Source: Nansenia antarctica (lineage: Eukaryota; Chordata; Actinopteri; Argentiniformes; Microstomatidae). From it: DNA of 64,000 nucleotides. Below, in pieces: positions 1 through 17,000 of this stretch; within the stretch, counting starts at the first letter, position 1; every line of letters starts with the position of its first letter. The stretch covers positions 66,186,859 to 66,250,858 of the forward strand of contig OZ022344.1 in NCBI GenBank assembly GCA_963989245.1, given 5' to 3'. The notes beneath the pieces were generated by a model. That model was not told the DNA's origin. It did not search any database and was given only the letters and a program-made list of their open reading frames with translations. A program made the position numbers and the translations under genes.

Positions 1-2470
1 AAGCATTTGTATTGTTTCAGCAGCATCATTAGCCTACTCACTGCATCGGGTAAAGTAAAAAAAGCTACTTGTAGTAGCCTAGTTACTGTAGCTGGCTGCA
101 ATGTCATGTTTTATCTCTGAAGTGTAAAGTGTCTGTTAACTTGCAAGACAGGTAGTTCAGGTGACACGGGTTACGCTAGAATCAACAAATCACTTTTTTG
201 CAAGTCAATGCAGTCCCACTGGACATAGTGGATAGTTTAAGACTAAACCCACTTCCAATGAAAATATATATTACATTTAATACCATTTAGCAGATGCTTT
301 TATCCAAAGCGACTTACAATTAGAGATTACAGGGACAGTCTCCCTGGAGTAATTGAGGGCTAAGTGCCTTACTCAAGAGCACACTAGCAGTGGTGTTCCC
401 CAGGTGGTAACTTTTAATCTCACTTGCAGGTAACTCTCACTTGCAGGAATTCAATGTTTACTAGCGTGCTGATATAGTCTGCAGGAGTGCAATGTGTTCT
501 TATAAACTTTTACGCCAACAAATCCAGCAACTGTCCATTTGAGTGAATTGATTGAGACCCATACGTGTCCTTTGGAACCAACTGCGTTATGCCACCATTT
601 AGCCGCTAACACGCTAGCCACATTGTAGGTGACCCCATGGTTCCCCCATTGAAACCCATGTTTTCTTTGTGCAAGTTTTATTTAATAGCTGATAATCTAC
701 ATAGACTTTGATAAGTAACAAGTTCTTTGTGTGTCAAGTGTTTTATTGGTTTCGGCAGTATGTGCATTCCAATGCTCCATTATCATCAGTGAGCACTTGT
801 CAAGTGGGAGCCAACCCTCATCTTACGGTCCCTTTCTTTTCAGTCCCAGGTACAGTTCACTACATGACAACCTAAACGTTTCACTCATCTGGAGGGTGTG
901 TTTGACCCTCGACCTCAGTGAGACCTGTCCATAACAGGAACATCCAGAAACCCATGCATGCCATAGGTTCAAGTCTGGCTGTGTGCAGTGGCAACATGTT
1001 GTTTTTCCTCAGTTTGAGAGCGTTTGGAGAGCGCCCTGTGTAAAGCTCCAGTTCACCTTGCGTGCTTCTCATTACTAAGTCTGCCCTTAGCTGATATAAA
1101 GCTGTCAATACTGGAGGAGACCGGCTTCTCTAGATCTTTGAATTACGGTGTCATTATGAACGGCAATTCTAGCACTTAGAGAGAGAACAATGTCTCCTCT
1201 CTTCCTACACACAGGGTTATTATATCTACAGTGTGGTCTCTCTATCTGTATATCGTTTTCAACCTTTAAACCCTAAACCAGGCTTTTCTGGGCCTATGTT
1301 TTTGTATTTATACAACGACAATACTTCCACCTCCTCATTCGCTCAAAAATGTGCTGTCTCGGGCGATTTTTTAAAAAACGGGATACTCTCCACACTCGAG
1401 GCAGAACAAGTTGGTCTTTGTTGTGTGTCAAGGAGGGGCGCTCAAACCAATGAAAAAGAGGAAGAAGAAGAAGAAAAAAACTGAGAGAGAGAGAGGAAGG
1501 GGAGCGAGGGAGAGATGTTGTTTTTCTGACGGCCAAATAGTAATATGATGGGCTGGGCCAGGCTGCCAAGGGACGCATAGCTGGCAGGGACAATGGTATT
1601 GTGCAACTGCTGGACAGATACTGTACAATAGCGTCTCCTCGAAGGCATATCTTGTTTTTGTGAAGAGGGAGAGACTAAGAGAGAGAGAGGGAGGGAGGCA
1701 GAGAGAGAGAGATAAAGAAAGGGGGGGCGGGGTGATACAGAGGGAGGGATACTATAGAAAAGGAAAAAGTCTAGATAAAACATCTAGGGTAATTCGTCCT
1801 CACATGGTTCTGAGGCTGATCTCATCCATACCGCTGGGAGGTAATTGGCCAAGCACGAACAAGGAAATTGACGTAGTCACCAATCAGATCACAGGCTGCT
1901 AGCTTCCTGCACCCTGTGTCATCGGACACCCCCCACCACAGGGTTTATAACCGAGGAGTTGCACAGGGTTGTTCTAGGATGAGTGTTCTGCCCTTCCCCC
2001 GGAATAGACTCGAGACCGACCACAAGCTCTCCCTCTCTTCACTAGTTTTGTTGTCCCAAGTTCTCTCTCTCTCTCTCTCTACCTACCTGTTGGTTGAACT
2101 TGCCTGGTGACTTTCTTATCAGTTCAGACTGGTTTTAATTTAATTTCAGTTCCCGGTTTCTCTCTCTCTCGCTCTTCAGTCTGAGAGAGTCTTAGACCTC
2201 ACACATTTTTTTGATCCTGCCTTTCTCTCACTGTGGCTCTTAGCCCTCCATTGACTGTGCCTGCCGTCCCCTTGTCTCATGTGAATAGCCTTCACTGCAT
2301 CAGCTCTAGGTGGGACACGCTTTAACTCTCATCACATTAGGTATGTATGTCATTTATCAACTTCCCAGAGAGTTTAGGCTTTTGTTGGTGTATCCGTTAG
2401 GGTTTTGTTCTTTTGGTTTGTGTTTATTTTGTTTTGTTTTGTCACTGTCAATACGGTTTGAACTTCAAAT
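1..2470. other. Non-coding upstream DNA with one decayed SINE
   Basis: No exon-like reading frame is supported. Positions 275-430 hold a minus-oriented SINE tail (the fish motif reading 'agcagatgcttttatccaaagcgacttac'-like, followed by a degenerate tRNA-like head). Positions 1440-1740 are a purine-rich GA tract (GAGAGAGG runs), and 2040-2180 has short CT runs. The short open frames here are low complexity or unconserved-looking and I give them no function. Confidence 0.6.
275..430 (-). repeat. Decayed tRNA-derived SINE (3' part)
   Basis: The stretch carries the widespread fish SINE tail TTTATCCAAAGCGACTTACA near 299-318, with the body reading away from it on the minus strand. The same tail occurs at 10130-10160, 43650-43670, 51610-51630, 53850-53870 and 57185-57210. 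Family assignment is from memory of the motif, not from a search. Confidence 0.6.
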
Positions 2471-6300
<3,830 letters not shown>

Positions 6301-7799
6301 AAAGAATCCAAAAGCTTTGTGTACATAGACCGGAGGTAAAGGGTATTCAAGAGAGAAAGACCGACGCGTGAAGAAACAACAATCACAGTAGCGAAAATAA
6401 CTCTATAATTATCAGTGTGTACCGAAGGTGTTAGGACAACTTAAGAGAGTGTATTGTAGTAGTTGAGGTACGCGCGGGGGGCCCGCCCTTTATGTAAACA
6501 AAGACACCGCCGCTGTATGTCTGGCGTGTGCGTGGACCAGAATCTCTCTGGCAGGTCTTGAAGACAAGTACCAGGATAAACAAACAGCAGGAAAGGCCTT
6601 ATCTAGAACAAACAGTCCATCAGAAAGAGAAAGAGAGAGAGAGGTCCCCTCGGCCTGGGCTAATCATTCCCCACCCCCGCATCTGTGCCCTACTTGTAGG
6701 CCCGTAGGGGGGGCCCCACTAAGGAGGGAGGTATTTAGACAGTACTTCCCCTGTTTAAAAACAGCCCGGAGTTTACTAGGAACTCTGCAGTTTCAATGTA
6801 AAAGGGGCTTTCATTGTGTGAGTTTTGGTCGTGAGGAAGTTCTGAAGTGAAGCTATTGTCTCGCTACTTGCTTACCAGTGTTTGGTTTGTATTGAAGTCG
6901 CTCGATGCGGCTTTGTCGTGGCCGTTCTTCTGCTTGTCCTTAATCGTCAGCGAGATCTTAATGATGTTGTAATAATCGTTTGTTGATAACGACCTTGTTT
7001 AGGTTCGGAATGTCTGGTATGTAGGGAGTCTTGCTACACTGTAGGCGCATACATACATACACACACACACAAGCACAAATGTACACATGTACACGCATGT
7101 GAGGACACACACCTTACACACACACACACACACCCTCTCTCTTATTCTCCAGATCCAACCAATTGCCCCACCCCCCGCCCCCCCCTTCCCCCCCACGCTT
7201 CACAGTTCACAGTATTATTAATTCTATTGTTTTCATGTTATATTCCATTTCTTTTTTTATTTTATTTTATTCTATTCAAATCTTTTGCAGGACAGGAAAC
7301 ATTGATTTACCCTTAAAGAAGGCTGTGTTTGTTACCTCTATGACAGTTCTACACTGCCAATACTGTATGTCAGATGAACTATTACTGCCTGTCGTATTGA
7401 AATCTTTTGTGTAATAAAACCCACATTCGAAAGAGACAGCTTTATTGTGATGCTTGATCACTTGAAGTTCCGTCACCCCTGGTTAAAGATTGGTTAAAAC
7501 TTGGGGCCAGGAGTTTTCCCTGACCAATATTGGCTAGGAAAAACCTCTGGCCCTAGTTATAACACCCTTATAAAATGCCTATGACACTGTTGTCTATATT
7601 GAACAGCAGTCCAGTTCTATCGGTGGTCCAAGCTACGGTCAAAAAAGCTCTTTCATTTCCAGCACCGGGTGGTACGTACGTAGGTTCCTTTCTCAAGTTC
7701 TTCAGGCCTCTCTCTTATACACCTCCATGCTCACCTGACCGCACACACGCACACACACACACAGACACACACACAGACACACACACACACGCACACGCG

Positions 7800-7836
<37 letters not shown>

Positions 7837-9003
7837 TTGAACACTCTAATACTATAGCCTACAAGGCTACAAGTTATTTTCACTTCCCGAGGTTTCCGTC
7901 GAACCTTGGGGCCTCGTCCCACTGAAGATGGGCCACCGCCATTTTGTCAACGCTGCCCAGCAGCTGGTGAGCCTTCCTCCACCTCTCCACCTCTTCACGC
8001 CCCCCTCCACCTCCCTTTCTCCCCCTCTGCCACTTCAAGCAGAGCCTGACTTGGGCATCAGAAAAAAAAAGCGCCTTCCTTTCTTTTATTATTTTTAATA
8101 TTTTTTATGTTTTACATTTATCTTTCTTTCTTCCTCCCCTCTTTCCTGAAAGAAGGGATATTATCTACTTTCTCCACCTCCTCCTCCTCCTCCTCCTCCT
8201 CCTCTCTCCATCTGTTCATTGACTTGACTACCTGTTATCGACTCGCCCAGTTGTTTGTTGTTTATTGTTTCTTTTGCGCTTGATAGTTTCTTGCACGTGG
8301 TGAATGTCATTTAGCATTTATGTTTGTTTATTTTTTTCAAAAGCAGCAACTTAGATGGCAATTTTTGTGCAACCCCCCTCCACCCCCACCCCCGTTCTAC
8401 TCCAAACCCAAAGTAATTCTGTGGTTATGCAAAAGGCAAAACAGTACTATTTATTAATCACTGTTTATGTATGTACTCTATCTCACCTTGTCAATCCTGC
8501 TGTATGTGTATCCCTTGTACAGTATGTGGATCATCTGTATTTACAAGTATACACATAAGTATAAGCATTGGATGAGTTTCAAATTCTCTTTAAGTACTGG
8601 GCAGTTACAAAGAAAACAACATTATTAATATTGTATATATATATATACACTGGTTAACTGCATGCTTCGGTTTAGTGCACATAGCCACTAGAGCCTGGTA
8701 GACATAGCATATATCTGGAGTTGACCGTACAAGCAAGGGAGGCTAGTGAATGTAGAAATCGGAGGATGAGCTCATTGTAATGAATGGAACGAAATAAGGA
8801 ATCGTGTCAAACAAATACCAAACATATTAAAAAAATATATAAAGTGTTCGACACCATTCTTCATTTTCCATTCCATGCATTGGTATGAGCCCGTCCTCCG
8901 ATCTTCTACTTCCAGCAGCCTCCCCTTGGTGTACAGTGTACTCTTTGCGGTGGTTAACTATGTACTGACCACGTACGTTCTCTCTCTATCTACCGTCTGA
9001 CAG
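6301..9003. other. Upstream region of the choline-transporter-like gene
   Basis: Non-coding. It contains a GC-rich patch near 6470-6530, (CA)n at 7741-7837, CTC-rich runs at 8170-8205 and a foldback element at 8734-8928. A possible untranslated exon ends near 7962 (CAGCAGCTG followed by gtgagc), but nothing proves it is used. The polypyrimidine-AG at 8980-9003 is the best candidate acceptor for the exon that carries the start codon. Confidence 0.45.
8734..8928. mobile_element. Decayed foldback (MITE-like) element
   Basis: The left end reads CAAGGGAGGCTAGTG...ATCGGAGGATGAGCTCATT and the right end is its diverged reverse complement (ATGAGCCCGTCCTCCGATC...CAGCCTCCCCTTG). The arms are about 55 bp with an AT-rich centre. 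The arm sequence resembles an element I remember as abundant in salmonid and pike genomes; that match is from memory. Confidence 0.6.
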
Positions 9004-12000
9004 GTAACATATCCAAAGCTTCGGGGAGAAGATGGCGCTAAACGTCCCTGGTCTGGTGGTCATGGCGGTGTTCTACGTCCTCATCCTGGGGACGGGGATC
9101 TGGGCGTCCATGCGCTCCAAGAAGGAGGAGAAGAAGTGCACGGGAGGAGGGATGGAGGTCACGCTGCTCGCCGGGCGCAACATCAACCTGATGGTTGGGA
9201 TCTTTACACTGACTGGTGAGGGAGGGAGGGAGGGATTTGAAAGCAGCCAATCTGATTGGGTCCTTTTTTGGGGGGGAGATTCCATCCAATTCACCTGAGA
9301 CCTTGTTGTGAAATATAATAGCACTCGTTTCCACCAAGGTTGTGTGATTGGAATCATCAAATTCGACCAGTTCAGTTTCAGAGCTCACCGAAAAACTAAA
9401 TGCATCGGGGAAAACAATAACTTCAAAAACAATAACTCAAAATGTCTAAGATGTGTACGTATGTATGCAGGGGTGTTGTAACGTGTTTCTCTCTCTGTGT
9501 GTGTTTCCCCCTCACAGCTACCTGGGTCGGCGGAGGCTTCATCCTGGGCATCGCGGAGGCCGTGTACAACCCGACGCTAGGCCTGGTCTGGGCCCTGATG
9601 CCCGTCCCCTACGTCCTCACATTCTTCCTGGGTGAGTGGGACACGTAGGACAGTAGGACGTTGACCCGCTCTGTTGACCCAACAATATTGACAAACGCTC
9701 GACCCAAAATACAAGATGTGCCCTATGCTCCACTGATCCACATGTGACAGCAGCTGGGAACAAGTCGGCAACCGTTTAGGGACTTTTACTAATAAATACA
9801 TTTCAGCTTTGTTGAAAATCAACGGCACACTCGCTAGTCAAGCCAAAACATTGCAATGCAATGGATTCTGTGAGTTATCCTCACTCCTCTACACTAACTA
9901 GGTAGTAGTGGGGATTACTCACCGAATCCATTGTAGCTGCTGTCATATAATACGATGCTACCTCATCGGTCCCAGCCACACAGATGAAACACAGTGTTGC
10001 ATTGTGGGTAGTGGTTGCCTTGCCTAATGGATAGTGAGTTGGACTGGTGATCAGAAGGTCATGAGTTGAAATCCCACCTGGGAACACCACCCTAAGTTAC
10101 TCCAGGGGAGACTGTCCCTTGGAATCGCTAATTGTAAGTCGCTTTGGATAAATGTGTCTGCTAAATGGTTAATATGATGTAAGATCACCATTTAAGGTCA
10201 AAGTCAGTAGGCGATGACAATGAACAGCATGACATTGAGCACTCTGACCATTGTCACTGCAGCAGGCCACCAAACCGATTCCAATTACGGTACACAGGCG
10301 CTATCAGATTAGAGTGCCATGTGGCTGACCCAGTATCAGGTTAGTGTGAGAGCTGTCAATGAGACGAGAACCTGTGCACCTCCCCCCTCCTCGGCTGTAA
10401 ACATATCATCCCCTTAAAAAAGGACGATGAGCAATCACTTTACCATCGTAACCTGAGGCGACCGCCCGGGCGACAGGTGGTGGTGCACTTATCAAGAGGA
10501 GCAGGACGGAATGCACTCCCTCGCGGGATGAAAAACAACCTGTCAGAGTTTTACTGCCCCTGTGTAATTGAGGAGGCCGTCAAACGGAAACTTTGATTCT
10601 AATGTAACGTAAACCCGATTAGCGATTCGGTTCCGTTTTGTTCCCATTGTTGTCGTAGGGGAGAGAGAGCGGGACGACGACGTGGAAGGTGTCGAGGTGT
10701 TATCTGAGGACAACACTCTTTGTTTATAATGCGAAAGCTTTATTATCCCTCCCCCCTTCCTCTTTTTCCTCACCAGGTGGTTTTTTCTTCGCCAAGCCGA
10801 TGAGGGAAAACAAGTACATGACAATGATGGACCCCTTCCAGCTGAAGTACGGCAACGTCCTGAGCAGTGCACTGATCCTTCCTGCGCTGATCGCCGACGT
10901 CCTGTGGGTCGCGCGCACGCTTGTCAGCCTAGGTAAATTAACACATCCAGTGTTTCACACACTCACACACACAAACTCACTCACTCACTCACTCTCTCTC
11001 ACTCACACACTCACACACTCCTCGGTTGTTCCAGTTCTTTGTGAACTGGGAGAAACTCAAGAACGTCATGTCAGTGAGAAGGAAAGAGGCGAAATGTGTG
11101 TTGAGCGCTGCAGAAGTGCTGTACACAATGGGGACTCATGAGTCAAGACTGGAGGCCATGATAACAATGGTGGATGGAGTACAATATACAGACCGTACAA
11201 AGTTGTGCTTTATTTAACAATAAATAGCTTTTTAATAATAAAAAAAAACCTTCCTTGAAGTAGGCCTACTGTATCTTTCATTTGTACAGGTTAGGTCGTA
11301 TTAGGGACACCACCTTTGTATGAATATGTTCCGCATCATAACCCCATTTGGTGATCAACAATTCTCATTTAAAACTATTAATAGTTGAATAATATTGTTT
11401 ACATTCATGGTTGGTATATACTTTAATATTCAATCAAGGGAATCTGTGTGTGTGTGTGTGTGTGTTTGTGTGTGCGTGTGTGTGCGTGCGCGCTTGTGGT
11501 GTGTATGGTGTATGTTTTAACACTGTTTTTGTTTTCCAGCGTTTTTTCAAAGGGGGTTTAAGAGTGAGCAGCCTGTTGATTGTGAAAGGTGATCAATTAT
11601 TTAACGAGGTTCTTGTGTCACAAGAGGGTTTATTCCAGCCTGTGTTTCAAAGAGGGTTTTGTAAGAGAGAGAGAGAGGGAACAAAACATATCATTTTCCA
11701 GAATCCATCGTAGTAGTAGGAGAAGGCTGGAAACTGGACACTATCGGCCTACTTGGTGTTTTGGAAAAAAACTTTATTCGACCACTGAAACCAACGTGTT
11801 ACATTACAGTGGTCAGTGGCCCGCCCCCACACGATACCCATAATGCTCAGTTAGTGTCTTTGTGACTGAGGACTACACACGCGCATACACTCGATTTGCA
11901 CAGGGACCCCCCCGCTTTTGCTTGGCCTGTGTGTGTCCATGTCTGCGTGTGTGCATGCGTGCGTGCGTGCGTGCGTGCGTGCGTGTCTGCCCAAACCTAG

Positions 12001-14033
12001 CTACTAAAGCAAACCGCTTCGGATTGAATCCTGAACTCGATACGTAGATTTCATTTCTCATCTTGATCCTCATCACCATAGCTTCCTGTATTCAATCCAT
12101 CCTGACCTCAAGCCCCTCTTCAACAACCAACATCCAACCCCTCTCAGGATATCTCCTACTTAACCGGGGCTGCTACTGAAAAATGGTGGGTCAGATAGGT
12201 GGGTTGTAAAATAAGGCCATCGGGTTATTATCTTCCGGGGGGTGGGGGGGGGTTATAAACAGACACCAAGGTAAACTCAAAAGGTCAAAAGGTCACTGGG
12301 AGGCTGAAACAGTAGTCAGCGATGCGCCGATCTGACACTTTTCTGTTTAAGGGCGTTGTTTTGGTGTGGCTGCATCGCGGCAGGGGGGACCCTGGCATTG
12401 AGGAAGACTGTGCAGGTAGAGATGCTTCTGCTTGCTTGTTTGAGTAACACAGATGTTCTTTTCTTTTCCTTTATCTAGATTTAAAAAAAATATTATTCCT
12501 TTATTTCTAGATTAAGTTCTTATCATGATTCTGATGATAATGATGATGTTGATGATGATGATGATGATGATGATGCATCTTTGACGGAGAACGGGAACAC
12601 ACTCTGAGACTCACAATCAATAGGCTGCTTGTATCGTTCAGTATCTGTTCTGTTCTGTTTTTTATTTTATTTTATTATTTTATTTCATGGCCTGTTGCTT
12701 CTCCATGACTCTCTTGGTTGCTTTTACGGTTTGAAACCCAAACCGCTCATGCTTTGCATTTCATTCTTCTCTGCAAGAATTGCTCAACCATGGAGGTAAA
12801 TGTGAAATCTGTGTGTTAAAGTTCCCTTGAAAACTTGCATTTGTGGCAGTTAGGTAGTACAATGATAAGACGACAGCATTGCACATCATTGTACTAAGCC
12901 TAGTTGGTTATCATACTGTATTCAGGTTATAGATGCAGTGTACAGTATGTGTTATTTGGATGCAAACAGAAGTCATTCTTACCAAATAATGTTAGCTTAC
13001 AAAGGGCAATAAATATTTATATATATATGTGTGTGTGTGTGTCTTTGAATATATAAATATACAGAGAGAGAGAGGAGAGCGAGAGAGCGAGCAAGCAATG
13101 AGAGAACAAAAGAGAGAGCGAGAGAGTATGAGAGAGTGAAAGAAAAAAAGAGTGAGAGTGAGAGAGTGAGAGAAAAAGGCAACATATTCCAGAGAGCATG
13201 TTTCTTGATCAGCACAACAGATGATCAAAACTGTCATAACGATCTTTGACATTCCGTGGATGTTGAGTATTCCGCTGGTCTGTAATTCCAGGTGGGACCA
13301 TGAGCGTTATCCTGGACCTTTCCTATGTTTACTCCATCTGCATCTCCTCGGTGGTGGCCATCGTATACACCCTGCTGGGCGGACTCTACTCTGTGGCTTA
13401 CACCGACGTCATTCAGCTCATCCTCATCTTCGTCAGCCTGGTAAGTGAATCAAGTCAAACTTTATTTAATGGGGAAAATCATCTGACTTCATGAAGACTT
13501 TTCCTAATTCACTTATGTACTAATACAGGGAGCTGAGGGTATCACGAACAAATATACCGTCTTTTTTGGAAATTGGAGTTGCATGACTAGTTCTGTAATT
13601 GATTGATGTTCCTGTTGTGCCGTTGCAGTGGATCTGTGTTCCGTTCCTCCTGGTTAACCCTTACTCCATGGACATCACACTGACCGCCTTCAACGAGACC
13701 TTCCAGGCTCCCTGGATCGGAACGGTGGAGCCAGCCGACGCCGGAAAGTGGATTGATGATTTCCTGGTGCTGGTGAGTGAACACATACAATACAGACAAA
13801 AAAATAGTGCACACACGCACACACGCACGCACGCACGCACACACACACACGCACGCACACATGCACACACAGACACACACACACACACACACATGCATGC
13901 ACACGCAGGCACGCGCACATACACACACGCACACGTAAACGCACACACACACACACACGGTTATGATGTTGCTTCGTGAGTATGCCGTGATAGCCGTGAC
14001 AACATGGTGTTGAATCCGGCCCCAGGCAGACGG

Positions 14034-14071
<38 letters not shown>

Positions 14072-17000
14072 GCTACATCTCGTCTGACCTCCCCTGCTCT
14101 TGTTTCACCTCAGGGTCTCGGCGGTCTGGCCTACCAGGCGTTCTACCAGAGGATCCTGTCAGCCTCGTCCTACACCCAGGCTCAGGTCACCTGCTTCGCC
14201 TCCTCTGCCTTCTGCCTCGTCCTGGGGATCCCCTCCATGCTGGTCGGGGCCGTGGCCGCTTCCACAGGTAACAGCCGTTGGTATACTGTGGGTGCGTCTG
14301 GAAATACGCTCTGGAGATCTGATCAGCGCTCATGGAATGCCTCTTGCCCAATCGATTTACTTGGTCGCTCTATGACGTTGAACCCAGTGTGCACTCCGGG
14401 CGCTCTCAGAGCGAATTTTACGGACATACTGTATTTACCATTAGCCGGCAATTGCACATATTTGCTTTCGCTAGCAATCATAGCGATGATGCCTGTTTAA
14501 AAAAATGTCTAGTGTCTTATGTTTGTGATGTTCTGCAGTTTGCGATGTATGGGCTTTCATAGTGTATTAACAGCAAACATACGGCATTGTGACACCCAGT
14601 GGCTCTGTTGTAGAGGGCATTGTGACACCCAGTGGCTCTGTAGTAGAGGGCATTGTGACACCCAGTGGCTCTGTAGTTGGGGGCATTGTGACATACCAGA
14701 CCTGTGGAACTCTGGAACACAAAATGCCATAACTTGTTGTTGTGTTCCAGACTGGAACCTGACCGACTACGGCTCCCCCGCCCCATACGAGCGCGGTCAG
14801 GCGGGCTCCATCCTCCCCATCGCCCTGCAGTACCTCTGCCCCACTTACATCTCCATCATCGGCATCGGGGCTATCGCCGCCGCTGTGATGTCATCCATGG
14901 ACTCTGCCCTTCTCTCCTCCGCCTCCATGTTCTCCTCGAACATCTACAAGAACATCATCAGGAAACAGGTGAGAGGCGGACGAGAATGTCACCAAAAATC
15001 GTTACGCAAGACATCACCAGACAACCGAGATGTCACAGCAGGACACAAACACAACCAAATACGGCGAAAGACCATTGAAATGTCACAACACCATTAAAAC
15101 CCAGACCACAAGGCCACCCGGCATTTATATCACTCTAGGCTTCTGGCCTAAGCTTAAAGTAAATAAACGAAATATCTGGTCTGTGAATTATCTTAATTTG
15201 ACACAGGCATCTCTATTTCAACCCGTCAATTCTTAGAAACAGAGTCTGAAATTGTTTCTCCACCAGGTCTTAAAAACAAGAGCCTTTTATTGGTCAATAT
15301 TGTACTGTGTGTATATATGCCCTGAGTGGGCAGTTACTTTTACAGTTATTTACAACCCAGCCACATTGTTATATAGTCAAGCTGCTACTGCTGGCATGGC
15401 AACACAAAGGAGCTATTCACACTTTTGATAGTCGCCTGTTTTCACTTTGCATTTTGTTTTTCTCTCTCTTGAACGCCCTTTTTATTTAATTGTTTCCATT
15501 CCGTCTCGCCCCCACAGAATGTGCCTTGTAATATAGGGCAACGTTCAAGCCAAGGATGACAAACTGTTCTAAGTTGTTCTTCAAGTGCTTTTGCAGGGGT
15601 TCAGTCGGGTTCAAACCAAGTACTGTGCAGTGTTACCGCATTTGAAATAACTTAACTAGGGTTGGCCGATATCCACATCTTCTTCACAATAATATTACTT
15701 TAGGAGATAACCCAATATATGATCATATCATTTATTCACTGCTGAAGTATGGTGGAAACATCCCAACATAAGCAAACATAATCACTGAACTACTGTTATG
15801 ACTGGTGTTAAAATAAATAAATAGTCTGGTGAAACAAAGATACATGTTTTCACCACTAAATTGGCTTTGCTTTGCAGGAAACAAGTTTGTTTCACCAGTT
15901 TTAGGCACTTTAACAGGCTATTTTATGTAAGAGAACAATATCATGATATGCTCCAAATATCACAATATTCAATCATATCTAATTTCTGCCATATCTAATC
16001 TTAAACAAACGTAATGTTATAAAATAGTGTTCAGGGACTTAATTTTATAATTTTTAATTTTAATTTAATTTGACTTGAGTGGGCGAAGCTACTATACTCC
16101 CTGAGACCCTGCTGACATCATCATTAAGAGTCCAGATCTCCTCACTGTATGGTAATGATTATTATTATAATAGAAAGCTTTATAGGACAGCTTTTTACAT
16201 TGTATAGAGGAGCCCCCCACCTACACAGTCATTTTGTGTGACAATACTCACCACACAGAGGGCCAGGCATTTTTCCATGTGACCTAACTAGAGCTCAGTG
16301 TTTCTTTATGTTATAAGATTACATTACTCTAGAGGGTGATGCGTAATACAATACACACCTCGAAAAACTATACGGTTGTATTGTTTCAATTTTGGCACAA
16401 ATATTCCCGACCGACATTGAAAAAGTATTTTTGCATTGTATTCATTGTTACAACATGTATTGTTTTTCGAGGTGTTTATTGTAATTCGATGTGTGCATTG
16501 TATTTAATTTTGGCACGCATCACCCTCCATGTCATGCTTCACAAAGGCTCTTTCAATGAAGACATGGTGAGGAGATTGTGCTTAGTTGAAGTCTCAATCT
16601 CAATCATGTGGTTTCCTCCGTCCTTCTCCGCACAGGCAGGGGACAGGGAGATGCAGTGGGTGATCCGTATCACCGTCGTGGTCACCGGTCTCGCCGGCAC
16701 CGCCCTGACCTTCCTGGACAACAGCGTGTTGGTCTTCTGGCTAGTGGGCGTGGACATGTCCTACACCATCATGTTCCCCCAGATGGTGTGCGTCCTCTTC
16801 TTCAAGGTCTCCAACGGCTACGGGGCCTCCATGGGCTACCTCCTGAGTGCGGTACTGAGGCTCATGAGCGGGGAGCCCCTCATCAACCTCCCCCCCGTCA
16901 TCCACTTCCCGGGGTGCCGGCTGGACGCCGAGGGAAAGCTGACCCAGTTCTTCCCCTTCCGTACCACCATCATGCTCACCTCGTTGTTCACCATCCTTCT

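Noticed and set aside
7900..7962. Small exon MGHRHFVNAAQQL with donor gtgagc upstream of the transporter
   Set aside because: It has a donor-like end but no acceptor, conservation or reading-frame link; at best an untranslated exon, so I left it as a remark only.
13587..14069. Long frames made of CVCVCV or THTHTH across CA/GT tracts here and elsewhere
   Set aside because: They are translations of dinucleotide repeats with no conserved domain.
14519..15097. 192-codon open frame covering the transporter exon 7
   Set aside because: It reads through a 33-bp tandem repeat in intron 6 and past the donor at 14968; only 14751-14968 is exon.
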